Positions 23,412 to 31,654 of a stretch of DNA of 36,369 nucleotides are shown in pieces. Within the stretch, counting starts at the first letter, position 1. Every line of letters begins with the position of its first letter. This DNA comes from Gemmatimonadetes bacterium SCN 70-22 (GTDB taxonomy: Bacteria > Gemmatimonadota > Gemmatimonadetes > Gemmatimonadales > Gemmatimonadaceae): NCBI GenBank assembly GCA_001724275.1, contig MEDZ01000035.1, forward strand, positions 1 to 36,369. Direction: 5' to 3'. A program made the position numbers and the translations under genes. The notes under the pieces are model-generated. The model saw only the letters and a program-made list of their open reading frames with translations, was not told the DNA's origin and searched no databases.

Positions 23412-25916
23412 TCACCCACATTCACTAAACCCACACACATGACACTTCACACACCCCTCAGCAAACTCCAGCTGTGACCCACAATCCGGACAAGTCCCAA
23501 TAAAGCTCTGCGCCATCTGCTCATTGAGCGAAGCAAACGCCAACTGCTCCCCCGAATCCCCAGGCGCCACATGCGCCACCGTCACCTGCCCGACCACCGG
23601 CGCCGAGCCAACCGGCGTCTGCCGAATCAGCTCCTGCTGAACCCCCTGCTGCGCCTGGAACCAGTCGTGCAACGCGATCCCGATCGCATCCGGCACCGAG
23701 AGAATCTTGTTCGGCCCGAGCCCGACCGCCCGATCCGACGAGATCCCGCGCAGCTGCCGGTGCACCTCCATCAGCGGCACCCCGGAACGCAGCGCCAGCG
23801 AGATCAACCGCCCCATCGCCTCGGCGTCGGCCATGGCGCTCCCGCCGGCCTTGCCTAACGTGATGAAGACCTCGAACGGCTGCCCCTTCTCGTCCTCGGT
23901 GATGTGCACGTACATCGTCCCCAGCGGCGTCTCCTTGCGGATGGACGTCGACTTGAGACGGTCGGGGCGCGAGCGCTTCATCCGGCGCTGCAGGTTCTCG
24001 CTCTCCACCTCGAACAGGTTCTTCTTCAACCGCTCGATCTCGGCGTTGAGCTCGGCGATGGTCCCCTGCAGCTCGCCGATCTGGCGCTTCTCCGCCGGCG
24101 TCTCCTTCCCCTCGCGCGCGGCCTTGGCGGTGTCGGTGGCCCCGGTGCTCAACACCTGGTTGTCACGCGACCCGTCACGGTACACGGTCACCCCCTTGCA
24201 CTTCATGTCGTACGCCAGCTCGTAGATGGCGCGGACGTCGTCCTTGCTGGCGGTGTACGCGAAGTTGGTGGTCTTGGAGATGGCCGAGTCGGTGTGCAGC
24301 TGGAACGCCGCCTGCATGCGCACGTGCATCTCGGGGGCGATCTCGTTGGCGGTCACGAACACCTGCTGCCAACGCTCGGGGACCTCGGGCTGCTTGACGC
24401 TCCCGGACTTGGCGATGCGCTCCATGAGCTGGTCGCTGTACCACCCCTCCTTCCTCGCCACGGCGACGAAGTCCTCGTTGACGTCGGGCATCATCACGCC
24501 GGCCTGGTTGCGCATGAAGGCCACGGCAAAGAGCGGCTCCAGCCCCGACGAGCAGCCGGCGATGATGGAGATGGTCCCGGTGGGGGCGACGGTGGTGACG
24601 TTGCAGTTGCGCAGCAGCTGCATGGGACGGATGCGCTGGCCGCTGGCGTCACGCGCGCAGGTGGCGTCGGGCCCCCAGATGGAGCGCGCCCACTCGGGGA
24701 AGGCGCCGCGCTCGTTGGCCAGGCGCTCGCTCTCCTTCTTGGCCTCGACGTCGACGAACTCCATCACCTTGCGCCCGAACTCCACCCCCTCGGGGGTGTC
24801 GTACGGGATCCCCAAACGCACGAGAGCGTCCGCAAAGCCCATGATGCCGAGCCCGATGCGGCGGATGCGCTTGGAGAGCGCGTCGATCTCCGGCAGCGGG
24901 TACTTGTTGACGTCGATGATGTTGTCGAGGAAGTGCGTCGACAGATGGACGTCGCGCCGGAAGGCGTCCCAGTCCATCGCCCCGTCCTTGACGTAGTAGC
25001 CGACGTTGATGGACCCCAGGTTGCAGACGTCGTACGCCAGGAGCGGCTGCTCGCCGCACGGGTTGGTGGCCTCGTAGGCGCCAAGGTGCGGGACCGGGTT
25101 GTAGCGGTTGGCCTCGTCGATGAAGAAGACGCCGGGCTCGCCGGTGCGCCACGCCCCCTCGATCATCCTGTCCCACACCATGCGGGCGTCGAGCTGCCCG
25201 ACCACGTTCCCCGTCCCCGGGTCGACGAGGTCGTACGACTCGCCGGCCTTGAGGGCCTCCATGAACCGGGTGGTCACGGCGACCGAGATGTTGAAGTTGG
25301 TCACCTGCGTGAGGTCTTCCTTGCAGGCGATGAACTCCATGATGTCGGGGTGGTCGACGCGCAGGATCCCCATGTTGGCCCCGCGGCGCGTCCCCCCCTG
25401 CTTCACGGCGTCGGTCGACGCGTCGTACAGCTTCATGAACGACACGGGCCCCGACGCGACGCCGGTGGTGGAGCGGACCATCGACCCCTTGGCGCGCAGG
25501 CGCGAGAAGGAGAAGCCGGTCCCGCCGCCGCTCTGGTGGATGAGCGCCATGGAGCGGAGGGTGTCGTAGATCCCGCTGCGCCCGTTGGACAGGGCATCGT
25601 CGACGGGGAGCACGAAGCACGCCGAGAGCTGGCCTAACGGGCGCCCGGCGTTCATGAGCGTGGGCGAGTTGGGCTCGAAGCGCGACTCGGTCATGAGGCG
25701 ATAGAACGCCTCGGCCACCTCCTGCACCGCTCCATCCGTCGCGCCATAGCGACGATCCGCCTCGGCGACGACCGTGGCCACGCGCCAGAAGAGCTGCTCG
25801 GCGGTCTCGGTCGGCTTGCCGGATGCGTCCTTCACGAGGTAGCGCTTCTCCAGAACCGTGAGTGCGTTCTTCGAGAGCTGGACGGCGCCGGCAGGCGGCT
25901 TGGAGGAGAGGGGCAT
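23412..25916 (-). CDS. nrdJ: Adenosylcobalamin-dependent (class II) ribonucleotide reductase
   Basis: An 834-residue class II ribonucleotide reductase, which makes deoxyribonucleotides with a thiyl radical generated from adenosylcobalamin and needs no oxygen. Seen: 'RFEPNSPTLMNAGRPLGQLSACFVLPV' with the redox Cys100, the active site NPCGEQ (285-290, radical Cys287 and Glu289), the second redox Cys298 (VCNLGS), and 'APTGTISIIAGCSSGLEP'. The C-terminus has four-cysteine zinc-ribbon character (CPDCGSQ... CVKCHVC...) that carries the shuttle cysteines. An insert with a coiled coil (EIERLKKNLFEVESEN) lies near residue 640. GGAGGT stands nine bases before the ATG. No cobalamin riboswitch was recognised upstream. 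Looks like a core chromosomal gene. Confidence 0.96.
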   Translation of the reverse strand: MPLSSKPPAGAVQLSKNALTVLEKRYLVKDASGKPTETAEQLFWRVATVVAEADRRYGATDGAVQEVAEAFYRLMTESRFEPNSPTLMNAGRPLGQLSACFVLPVDDALSNGRSGIYDTLRSMALIHQSGGGTGFSFSRLRAKGSMVRSTTGVASGPVSFMKLYDASTDAVKQGGTRRGANMGILRVDHPDIMEFIACKEDLTQVTNFNISVAVTTRFMEALKAGESYDLVDPGTGNVVGQLDARMVWDRMIEGAWRTGEPGVFFIDEANRYNPVPHLGAYEATNPCGEQPLLAYDVCNLGSINVGYYVKDGAMDWDAFRRDVHLSTHFLDNIIDVNKYPLPEIDALSKRIRRIGLGIMGFADALVRLGIPYDTPEGVEFGRKVMEFVDVEAKKESERLANERGAFPEWARSIWGPDATCARDASGQRIRPMQLLRNCNVTTVAPTGTISIIAGCSSGLEPLFAVAFMRNQAGVMMPDVNEDFVAVARKEGWYSDQLMERIAKSGSVKQPEVPERWQQVFVTANEIAPEMHVRMQAAFQLHTDSAISKTTNFAYTASKDDVRAIYELAYDMKCKGVTVYRDGSRDNQVLSTGATDTAKAAREGKETPAEKRQIGELQGTIAELNAEIERLKKNLFEVESENLQRRMKRSRPDRLKSTSIRKETPLGTMYVHITEDEKGQPFEVFITLGKAGGSAMADAEAMGRLISLALRSGVPLMEVHRQLRGISSDRAVGLGPNKILSVPDAIGIALHDWFQAQQGVQQELIRQTPVGSAPVVGQVTVAHVAPGDSGEQLAFASLNEQMAQSFIGTCPDCGSQLEFAEGCVKCHVCGFSECG

Positions 25917-26054
25917 GTCGGAAGTACCTCCGGTGTATATCGATCAGGTGTTGCAGACGGACTGGCTCGGCACATCGCCGCGCGGCGACCGCAAACCCAG
26001 GTCAGTCAAGCGCGGGCGGGCAGTTTACTTGGCCTCGTGAGAGCGCGCCAGTGC

Positions 26055-26071
26055 CCACGGAAGTGCCGTGG
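26055..26071 (-). promoter_or_regulatory. Small hairpin in the nrdJ leader region
   Basis: CCACGG (26055-26060), loop AAGTG, CCGTGG (26066-26071). It lies about 140 bases upstream of the nrdJ start and next to the AT-rich stretch CAATAATTTAGCTTATC, the most promoter-like piece of this gap. Could be a regulator binding site or a leader stem; function not established. Confidence 0.35.
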
Positions 26072-26370
26072 TGGCAATAATTTAGCTTATCAACATCACG
26101 AATCCGACCCCCGGGCAGATTTCCACGATTGGCGCCACCAACGGCGCCCACGTCGCCCCCGAAGATTCTTTCGACCTGAAGGCACCCGATCGGTCAGTCA
26201 CCCCAAGCCATTGCCCTACCAAGGCTTACGGACTAGACGCCAGCGACGCACGGTTTGGGCAAGGGGCGATTTTCGGCGCCCCACTGGTTACTAACCCTTG
26301 ACGCGACCGAAGGGTTCGCACAGTGGCTTGCCTGGAATCGCGAAACCGCGGGCCTAACGAGACTACAGAG

Positions 26371-26410
26371 GACGAGAAGACGAGAAGACGGGAAGACGAG
26401 AAGACGGGAG
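26371..26410. repeat. Five tandem copies of an 8-bp unit (GACGAGAA-type)
   Basis: Consecutive units GACGAGAA, GACGAGAA, GACGGGAA, GACGAGAA, GACGGGAG fill 26371-26410 and end one base before the amidase stop codon (26412-26414). On the minus strand this is a pyrimidine-rich CTTCTCGT/CTTCCCGT array just past the coding region. Unit variation shows it is a real microsatellite rather than a sequencing artefact. Confidence 0.9.
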
Positions 26411-26411
26411 C

Positions 26412-28319
26412 CTACCGCGCCAATCGCCGGAAATACGCCTCGAGCCCATCCGCCACCCCCAGTGCATATGCCTCCTGGAACTCCGGCGTCCGCAGCAGCG
26501 CCTCCTGCTCGGGGATCATCACGAAGGCCCCCTCGCACAGCACCGACGGCATCCACGTGGGACGGACGACGGCCAGGTTGTCGTAGTTGATCCCCAGGTC
26601 GCGCAGCCCCATGCGCCGCACCATCCCGCGTTGCACCTCGCGGGCAAGGGGGACGCTGCGCGCGTTGAAGTAGTACGTCCCGGTCCCGTGCGCCGTGAAC
26701 GGGTTCACCCCGTCGGGGAGGGCGTTGAGGTGAATGCTCACGAAGGCGTGCGCCCCGGCGCGCCGCGCCATCTCGGGACGGTCGATGAGCCCCACGGCCC
26801 CGGGGGCGGTGCGCGTCATGTACACGGTCGCCCCGCGCCCCTTCAAAACGGCCTCGAGGCGCTGCGCGATGGCCAGCGTGGCCACCGCCTCGTAGAGCCC
26901 CGTGGGGCCGGTGGACCCCGCGGGAGGGTGGCCGGCATCCACCGCGATCGTCACCCCCTGCAGCGGACGCGTAGGGTTCACCGCCGGGGCCCGGCGCAGG
27001 CGCAGCACCAGGGCGCCACGCTCCCAGCGCACCAGGTAGCCGAACACGGGGGCGTTCAGCTCGATCACGTACCGGGCCCGCTCGCTCCCCGCCTGCTCCC
27101 ACGTGACCCGCCGCACGATGGAGTCGCCGGTGGCGTAGTTCAGGATGTCGGTGTTGGCCACGGTCCCGTACAGCTCCAGCACCAGCTGGCGCTCCCCCTC
27201 GTGCACGATGTACGGGGGGCGCTCGCCCATCGGGATCACGAGGTCGCTCGCCTCTCCCCCGCGCGAGACCACGCGGGCGTTCCCCGCCACCCGCACGGGG
27301 GCCGGCGTCCCGGCGGGGAGCTCGCGCAGGTCGCCCCCCGCCAGCCACACCTCCAGGTCGCGATCGAGCCGCGCCCGCACCATGTCGCCCGAGCGCCCGG
27401 TCACCTCCACCACCGTCCCCGGGAGGAGGAACCACTTGTACGTCCCCCCGTTGGCCACCGGGCGGGCGATGACGACGCGGTCGGAATCGGGGGCAAAGGG
27501 GCCCTGCGGGGCGGGGCGATCGCCCACCACGGCGTAGCGCGCCCCCGCGGAGTCGGCCAGGGCGACGCGCCCGGTCGCCAGCGCCACGCTGTCGGCGCCG
27601 CGCGCCACCACCACCCTCCCTTGCAGCTGCAACGCGCGGGCCTCCACCTCGGTGGCCCACAGCGTGGAGTCCCCGGACAGTCCCGCCTCCCCGAGGTTCA
27701 CCAGCGCCCGGCGGCTCCCGTCGGCTGCAACAAAGTGCACGGCCGCGTTCCGCGGCGCCCGCACCGCCACCCGCACCAGGTCACTCCCCCGCCGCGCCTC
27801 GCGCCCCCCGGGGCGGAGCGACGCCGAGTCGACCACGAGCGGGGCGCTGTCGGACAGGACCCGGCGCGGCGCCGGGAGCACGAGCCGCCGCAGCAGGCGC
27901 ACCGTATCCGCCCCCTGCGTCGCCACCAGCTCCCACTGCGCGCGCTCCCGCGGCGGGAGGAGGAGCCACGCCAGCCACGAACCGTTGGGGTGCACGGGGA
28001 CGTCGACGCCATTGATGGTAAGCCGGGCCTCCCCGCTCCCGGTGGAGCCGAACAGGAAGGTCGAGTCGCGGGCGAAGATCGTGGCGCGATCGGAGGGATA
28101 CACGACGCGCAGATCGAGCTTCCCCACCACGCGCGGCATCGGCGGGAAGGCAGGGGGGCGGGCGACACGCGACGAGTCGCCCCCCTCTGGCACGGGGGCG
28201 GTGGCGGGGCGATGCGCGGGGGCGCAGGCGGCCAGCGCGGCCAGCGCGGCCAGCGCGACCAGCGCGACCAGCGCGGCGCACGCCGGCGCGGGCGTGACGA
28301 GGGAGAACGGGGGGCGCAT
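26412..28319 (-). CDS. N-acetylmuramoyl-L-alanine amidase, lipoprotein with long N-terminal region
   Basis: 635 residues from the ATG at 28319. N-terminal lipoprotein signal with an unusual Ala/Leu/Val repeat core and lipobox ending in Cys (LAALAAC). A long middle part (about 60-450) is strand-rich, with SH3-like and AMIN-like stretches likely to bind cell wall. The C-terminal Amidase_3 domain (455-635) holds the zinc ligands His464 (VDAGH), Glu477 (LYEA), His530 (SIHLNA) and the catalytic Glu596 (LCEGAF). The enzyme cleaves the amide between MurNAc and the stem peptide in the periplasm, in cell separation or turnover. An upstream in-frame extension of 78 codons is Arg/Gly-rich and precedes the signal peptide, so it was rejected as coding. 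Confidence 0.92.
   Translation of the reverse strand: MRPPFSLVTPAPACAALVALVALAALAALAACAPAHRPATAPVPEGGDSSRVARPPAFPPMPRVVGKLDLRVVYPSDRATIFARDSTFLFGSTGSGEARLTINGVDVPVHPNGSWLAWLLLPPRERAQWELVATQGADTVRLLRRLVLPAPRRVLSDSAPLVVDSASLRPGGREARRGSDLVRVAVRAPRNAAVHFVAADGSRRALVNLGEAGLSGDSTLWATEVEARALQLQGRVVVARGADSVALATGRVALADSAGARYAVVGDRPAPQGPFAPDSDRVVIARPVANGGTYKWFLLPGTVVEVTGRSGDMVRARLDRDLEVWLAGGDLRELPAGTPAPVRVAGNARVVSRGGEASDLVIPMGERPPYIVHEGERQLVLELYGTVANTDILNYATGDSIVRRVTWEQAGSERARYVIELNAPVFGYLVRWERGALVLRLRRAPAVNPTRPLQGVTIAVDAGHPPAGSTGPTGLYEAVATLAIAQRLEAVLKGRGATVYMTRTAPGAVGLIDRPEMARRAGAHAFVSIHLNALPDGVNPFTAHGTGTYYFNARSVPLAREVQRGMVRRMGLRDLGINYDNLAVVRPTWMPSVLCEGAFVMIPEQEALLRTPEFQEAYALGVADGLEAYFRRLAR
28230..28274 (-). 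repeat. 9-bp tandem repeat coding the amidase signal-peptide core
   Basis: Three copies of GGCCAGCGC followed by two of GACCAGCGC, in phase with the reading frame, encode the repeating hydrophobic Val/Ala-Leu-Ala stretch of the lipoprotein signal. Copy-number change would lengthen or shorten the hydrophobic core by three residues without a frameshift. Confidence 0.9.
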
Positions 28320-28588
28320 GAGGGCGAAGCTAACCCCCCCACGGGGAGCGGGCGAATCCACGGATGTGGTTGCCCCGTATGTCTCCCGGTGCCATCTTCG
28401 CGCCACCGCGCCATCGCGACCTCTCTCCCACGTATCGAGCGGATCCCGCTTCCTTGTGCCATCTTGCCCTGACCGCGTTCCCGGCCCGCAGCCGCTGACC
28501 GCCATCCGCGCCCACCGCGCCCCCGGCGCCGACCCTCCGTCCTGCATCCCCACGCGCGCGTGAGGACGCAGGGAGTGCCGACGAGCCG

Positions 28589-29728
28589 ATGAAGACGCCC
28601 GTGGAGCCCATGGCGCCGCGCACGCCCACCCCGCCGGGGGGAGACGAGGCCCCGGTCATGGTCGAGGTGTACGCCCTCACCGACGTGGGGCGGACGCGCG
28701 AGCATAACGAGGACGCCTTCGTCGTCGCCGACCTCGCCACCGGGAAGGCGATGGAGTTCGGCCACGTGCTGCGCCAGGGGGCGGGGACGGTCGGGACGCT
28801 CTTCATGGTGGCCGACGGGATGGGGGGCGCCGCCGCCGGCGAGCTGGCGAGCGAGACGGCGGTGGACGTGGTGCTGCGCTACCTGCGCGACGAGTGGGCC
28901 CCGCGACGCAGCCTCGACGCCGGCGCCTTTGCCGAATCGCTGGAGTCGGCGACGTCGATGGCGAACAGCGCCATCTACCGGCACGCCGCCGAGCACCCCG
29001 AGCTGCGGGGGATGGGAACGACGGCGACGATCGCCGGGCTCCTGGGCGACACGCTGTACCTGGCGCAGGTGGGCGACTCCCGCGCGTATCTCGTCCGCGA
29101 TGGCGTGGCCCGGCAGATCACGAAGGACCAGTCGCTGATGCAGAAGCTGATCGAGGCCGGGGAGATCAGCGAGGAGGCGGCGGAGCAGAGCGAGCGGCGC
29201 AACATCATCCTGCAGGCGCTGGGCCCCGAGGCGATGATCCGGATCGACCTCACGCACCAGCGGGTGCGCCGGGGCGACGTCCTGGTCCTCTGCTCCGACG
29301 GGCTCTCGTCGGTGGTGCGCGCCGAGGAGATTGCCCGCGCCGTGGGCGAGGAGCGCGACCTGCAGATGGCCTGCCGGCGCCTGGTGGCGCTGGCCAACGG
29401 GCTGGGGGGGCCGGACAACATCACGGTGGTGGCGGCGCGCTTCGAGGGAGCGGGGCTGGCCGCGCCTAACGCGGACGATCACGTGGGGCACCGCACCTTC
29501 GCCATCCCGGGGCGCCAGGTGGTCCAGGGGGAGACGCTGGACGACCTCCTGGACGCCCGGACGGCGCAGATGGAAGCGGTGTACGAGAAGACGCCGCTCG
29601 AGCTTCCGGCGGCCGTGCGCGCGGCGCGGCGCGAGAAGTCGCTGGTGGTGCGCGGGGTGCTCGCGGCCTCGGCGGTGGTGCTCGGCGGCTACCTCGTCTG
29701 GCGGTTGTTGCAGCTGCTGGGGCGGTAG
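28589..29728 (+). CDS. PP2C-family (PPM) serine/threonine phosphatase with C-terminal membrane anchor
   Basis: A 379-residue PPM phosphatase that removes phosphate from Ser/Thr, usually opposing Hanks-type kinases. Metal-site motifs are all visible: 'GRTREHNEDAF' (Asp42), 'FMVADGMGG' (Asp76-Gly77), 'GTTATIAGLLGDTLYLAQVGDSRAYL', 'LCSDGLSSVV' and 'GPDNITVVAARF'. After a ~70-residue linker there is one transmembrane helix (about 352-375, GVLAASAVVLGGYLVWRLLQLL), so the catalytic domain is probably cytoplasmic and tethered. No kinase gene is adjacent in the window. ATG codons at residues 8 and 24 are alternative starts; residue 24 begins directly at the domain. It is divergent from the amidase. 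Confidence 0.92.
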   Translation: MKTPVEPMAPRTPTPPGGDEAPVMVEVYALTDVGRTREHNEDAFVVADLATGKAMEFGHVLRQGAGTVGTLFMVADGMGGAAAGELASETAVDVVLRYLRDEWAPRRSLDAGAFAESLESATSMANSAIYRHAAEHPELRGMGTTATIAGLLGDTLYLAQVGDSRAYLVRDGVARQITKDQSLMQKLIEAGEISEEAAEQSERRNIILQALGPEAMIRIDLTHQRVRRGDVLVLCSDGLSSVVRAEEIARAVGEERDLQMACRRLVALANGLGGPDNITVVAARFEGAGLAAPNADDHVGHRTFAIPGRQVVQGETLDDLLDARTAQMEAVYEKTPLELPAAVRAARREKSLVVRGVLAASAVVLGGYLVWRLLQLLGR

Positions 29729-29739
29729 CCGCCGCTACC
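29724..29739. terminator. Short hairpin shared by two convergent genes
   Basis: GGTAGC (29724-29729), CGCC, GCTACC (29734-29739). The dyad includes the stop codon of the phosphatase gene (plus, TAG 29726-29728) and the stop of the NagZ-like gene (minus, TAG 29735-29737). It may serve as a weak bidirectional terminator; no T-run follows on either side. Confidence 0.45.
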
Positions 29740-30571
29740 CTTCCGCCCAGCGCGCCCAGTGGTCGCGCCGCGCGAGCGAGGCATCGAGCTGCGCCCGCGG
29801 TACCGTCCGCCCGGCCGCGACTTCCAGGCCGTGCAGCACCGCCGCCGGATCGTTGGGGTGGAACAGGAGGTCGCACCCCGCCGCCACGGCACGCGCCGCC
29901 ATGTGCCCCTCGCCACGCGGCTCCCACCCGCTCCCTTCCACCAGCGGCGCCGTCACGATCAATCCCTCGAAGCCATACGCCTGCCGCAGCACCCCGTGGA
30001 CGATGGCGTGCGACGCGGTGGAGGGGGCGCCGCTCGCGTCCAGCGCGGGGTAGGCGACGTGCGCAGTCATGATGGAGGCGACGCCGGCGTCGATGGCGTC
30101 GAGGTAGGGGGCCAGCTCGCGCTCGAGTTCGTCTCGCGTCGCCGTCACGGTGCTCGGCGCGCCACGCGGTGCGGGAGCGGCCCCCCCCTCGCCCGGGAAT
30201 CGCCCGATGCAGGCCAGCACCCCCTCGCGCTGCACCGCGTCCACCGCGTCGACAGGCGCCATGACCCAGTTGGCGCCGACGCCCCGCGCCTCGCGCGCCC
30301 CCTGGCGTGCGGCGGCGCTGACGGCCAGCGCGTCGCGCGCCCCTGGAGCCGTTGCCCCCGCGTGGGGGGCGGCCATGATGAGCAGCGGGTGGCGCGCCGC
30401 GGCACGGAGCCGCGCCGTGAGCGCGGCCACCGCGTCAGCGTCGCCCCCCAGCAGCACGAAGCCGCCGACCCCGAGCGCCAGCGCACGCTCCACCTCGCCT
30501 TCGGCGGGGGCGAAGCCGAGCGCCGCATCCCATTCCAGGGCGGCGATGATGAGTCGTGCCAGGTCGCTCAT
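29735..30571 (-). CDS. GH3/NagZ-like protein lacking the catalytic motifs (probable pseudoenzyme)
   Basis: A 278-residue protein with the order of segments of a family 3 beta-N-acetylhexosaminidase TIM barrel: 'LGVGGFVLLGG', 'LLIMAAPHAG', 'GANWVMAPVDAVDA', 'CIGRFPGEGG', 'GVASIMTAHVAYPALD', 'VLRQAYGFEGLIVTAPLVEG' and 'AGCDLLFHPND'. In active NagZ these correspond to DQEGG, KHFPGHG plus a DSH loop, and a TDDL-type nucleophile segment; here they read APHAG, GRFPGEG with no DSH, and TAPL, so the nucleophile Asp and the acid/base His are gone. It is also shorter than NagZ (~340 aa). Probably not a glycosidase; could bind sugar or be regulatory. Its location beside murQ, anmK and an amidase keeps a link to cell-wall turnover plausible. 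Confidence 0.7.
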   Translation of the reverse strand: MSDLARLIIAALEWDAALGFAPAEGEVERALALGVGGFVLLGGDADAVAALTARLRAAARHPLLIMAAPHAGATAPGARDALAVSAAARQGAREARGVGANWVMAPVDAVDAVQREGVLACIGRFPGEGGAAPAPRGAPSTVTATRDELERELAPYLDAIDAGVASIMTAHVAYPALDASGAPSTASHAIVHGVLRQAYGFEGLIVTAPLVEGSGWEPRGEGHMAARAVAAGCDLLFHPNDPAAVLHGLEVAAGRTVPRAQLDASLARRDHWARWAEG

Positions 30572-30699
30572 GAGCTTGTCCTATCCTAACCCAGGGACGC
30601 CCCGGTGCCAGCACCGGCCACGCAACGGGACATCCCCAGCCAACGGTGCGGCAAGCCCCCGACAGGCGGGGCGAGCGCGGCGTGCGAACTTCCCCGCCC

Positions 30700-31647
30700 A
30701 TGAGGGATCACATGGGGCGGATCTTCACCGTGATCCTCTTCGTCGCCGGGCTCGCCGCCGCGACGTGGGGGGCGGTGGCGTTCGGGACGCGCAGCTGGCG
30801 GCGGGCCACGCGGGCGGAGCTTCAGCAGCTACAAGGGCGCGGGATGCGCGCCGCGCGCAACGCCTTGGGCGACACGGCCGGGGCCCGCGTCGCCTACGCG
30901 CGCGTGGCGGCCGGGGCCTTCGACACCCTCCCCCCGCCCGTGGCCCGCTTCTTCGCCCGCGTCCTCGCCCCGGGGCAGCGCCTGGTGCGGCTCGCCCGCG
31001 TGACACACGCCGGCGAGTTCGCCCTTCGGCCTAACGAGTGGAAGCCCTTCACCTCGCGCCAGCTCTTCTCCGTCCACCCCCGCGGCTTCGTCTGGGACGC
31101 CCGCATCCGCTTCCTCCCGCTGGTCCCGATGCTCGTGCGCGACAGCTACATCGCCGGCAAGGGGAGCATGCTCGGCGCGCTGGGCGGGGTGGTGCCGCTC
31201 GCCCACGTGGAGGGGACCGAGGCGGTCGCCTCCGGGGCGCTGCTGCGCTACCTGGCCGAGTCGGCGTGGTTTCCCACCGCGCTCCTCCCGGGCGAGGGGG
31301 TGAACTGGAGCGCCATCGACGACTCCACCGCGCGCGCCACGCTCACCGACGCCGGCACCACCGTCTGGATGGACGTTCGCTTCCACGCCAACGGGGGGAT
31401 CGCCCGCGTGAGCGCCATTCGCGAGCGCGCTGTGGACGGGACGTCGGTCCCGACGCCCTGGGAGGGAGCCTTCTCCAGCGAGCTCCTCACCGTGGACGGG
31501 ATGAAGATCCCGGCCTCGGGCGAGGTGTCGTGGCTCCTGCGCGAGGGACGCCATACCTACTGGCGCGCCCGGATCACCGACGCGACGTACGAATACCAGG
31601 CGTGCGAGTCGCCGGCGCCGGTCGGTGCCACCAGCGGTTGCAGCTGA
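30700..31647 (+). CDS. DUF6544/DUF6920-like protein, membrane-anchored
   Basis: About 315 residues from the ATG at 30700 (another ATG at 30712; an upstream start at 30646 precedes the hydrophobic segment with an Arg-rich stretch and is unlikely). A single N-terminal transmembrane segment (IFTVILFVAGLAAATWGAVAF) is followed by a domain with recognisable features of the DUF6544 group: 'RFFARVLAPGQRLVRLARVTHAGEFAL', 'FSVHPRGFVWDARIRFLPLVPMLVRDSYIAGKGSM', 'LLRYLAESAWFPTALLP' and 'ATYEYQ'. The function of this family is not known to me. It is convergent with anmK, seven bases apart. Family naming is from memory of pattern and may be imprecise. Confidence 0.75.
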   Translation: MRDHMGRIFTVILFVAGLAAATWGAVAFGTRSWRRATRAELQQLQGRGMRAARNALGDTAGARVAYARVAAGAFDTLPPPVARFFARVLAPGQRLVRLARVTHAGEFALRPNEWKPFTSRQLFSVHPRGFVWDARIRFLPLVPMLVRDSYIAGKGSMLGALGGVVPLAHVEGTEAVASGALLRYLAESAWFPTALLPGEGVNWSAIDDSTARATLTDAGTTVWMDVRFHANGGIARVSAIRERAVDGTSVPTPWEGAFSSELLTVDGMKIPASGEVSWLLREGRHTYWRARITDATYEYQACESPAPVGATSGCS

Positions 31648-31654
31648 AACGGCA

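Larger units (their letters stand above)
25917..26411. other. Intergenic region between amidase gene and nrdJ
   Basis: About 495 bases containing the nrdJ leader. Visible elements: the GGAGGT ribosome binding site, a short hairpin (26055-26071), one GCCTAACG word (26352-26359) and an 8-bp tandem repeat array (26371-26410). I looked for a B12 riboswitch core and for paired NrdR boxes and saw neither. No gene is supported. Confidence 0.5.

Noticed and set aside
23904-25637. 577-codon plus-strand open frame opposite nrdJ
   Set aside because: NrdJ motifs are certain on the other strand; this frame is His/Val/Asp-rich antisense noise.
25917-26411. Cobalamin riboswitch upstream of nrdJ
   Set aside because: Searched by eye for the conserved B12-box-type core and did not find it; only a small hairpin is present.
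26631-28472. 613-codon plus-strand open frame opposite the amidase
   Set aside because: Antisense of a well-supported amidase with intact zinc ligands; composition is Arg/His/Gly-rich.
28320-28553. 78-codon upstream extension of the amidase
   Set aside because: It would place an Arg/Gly-rich segment before a clear lipoprotein signal peptide.
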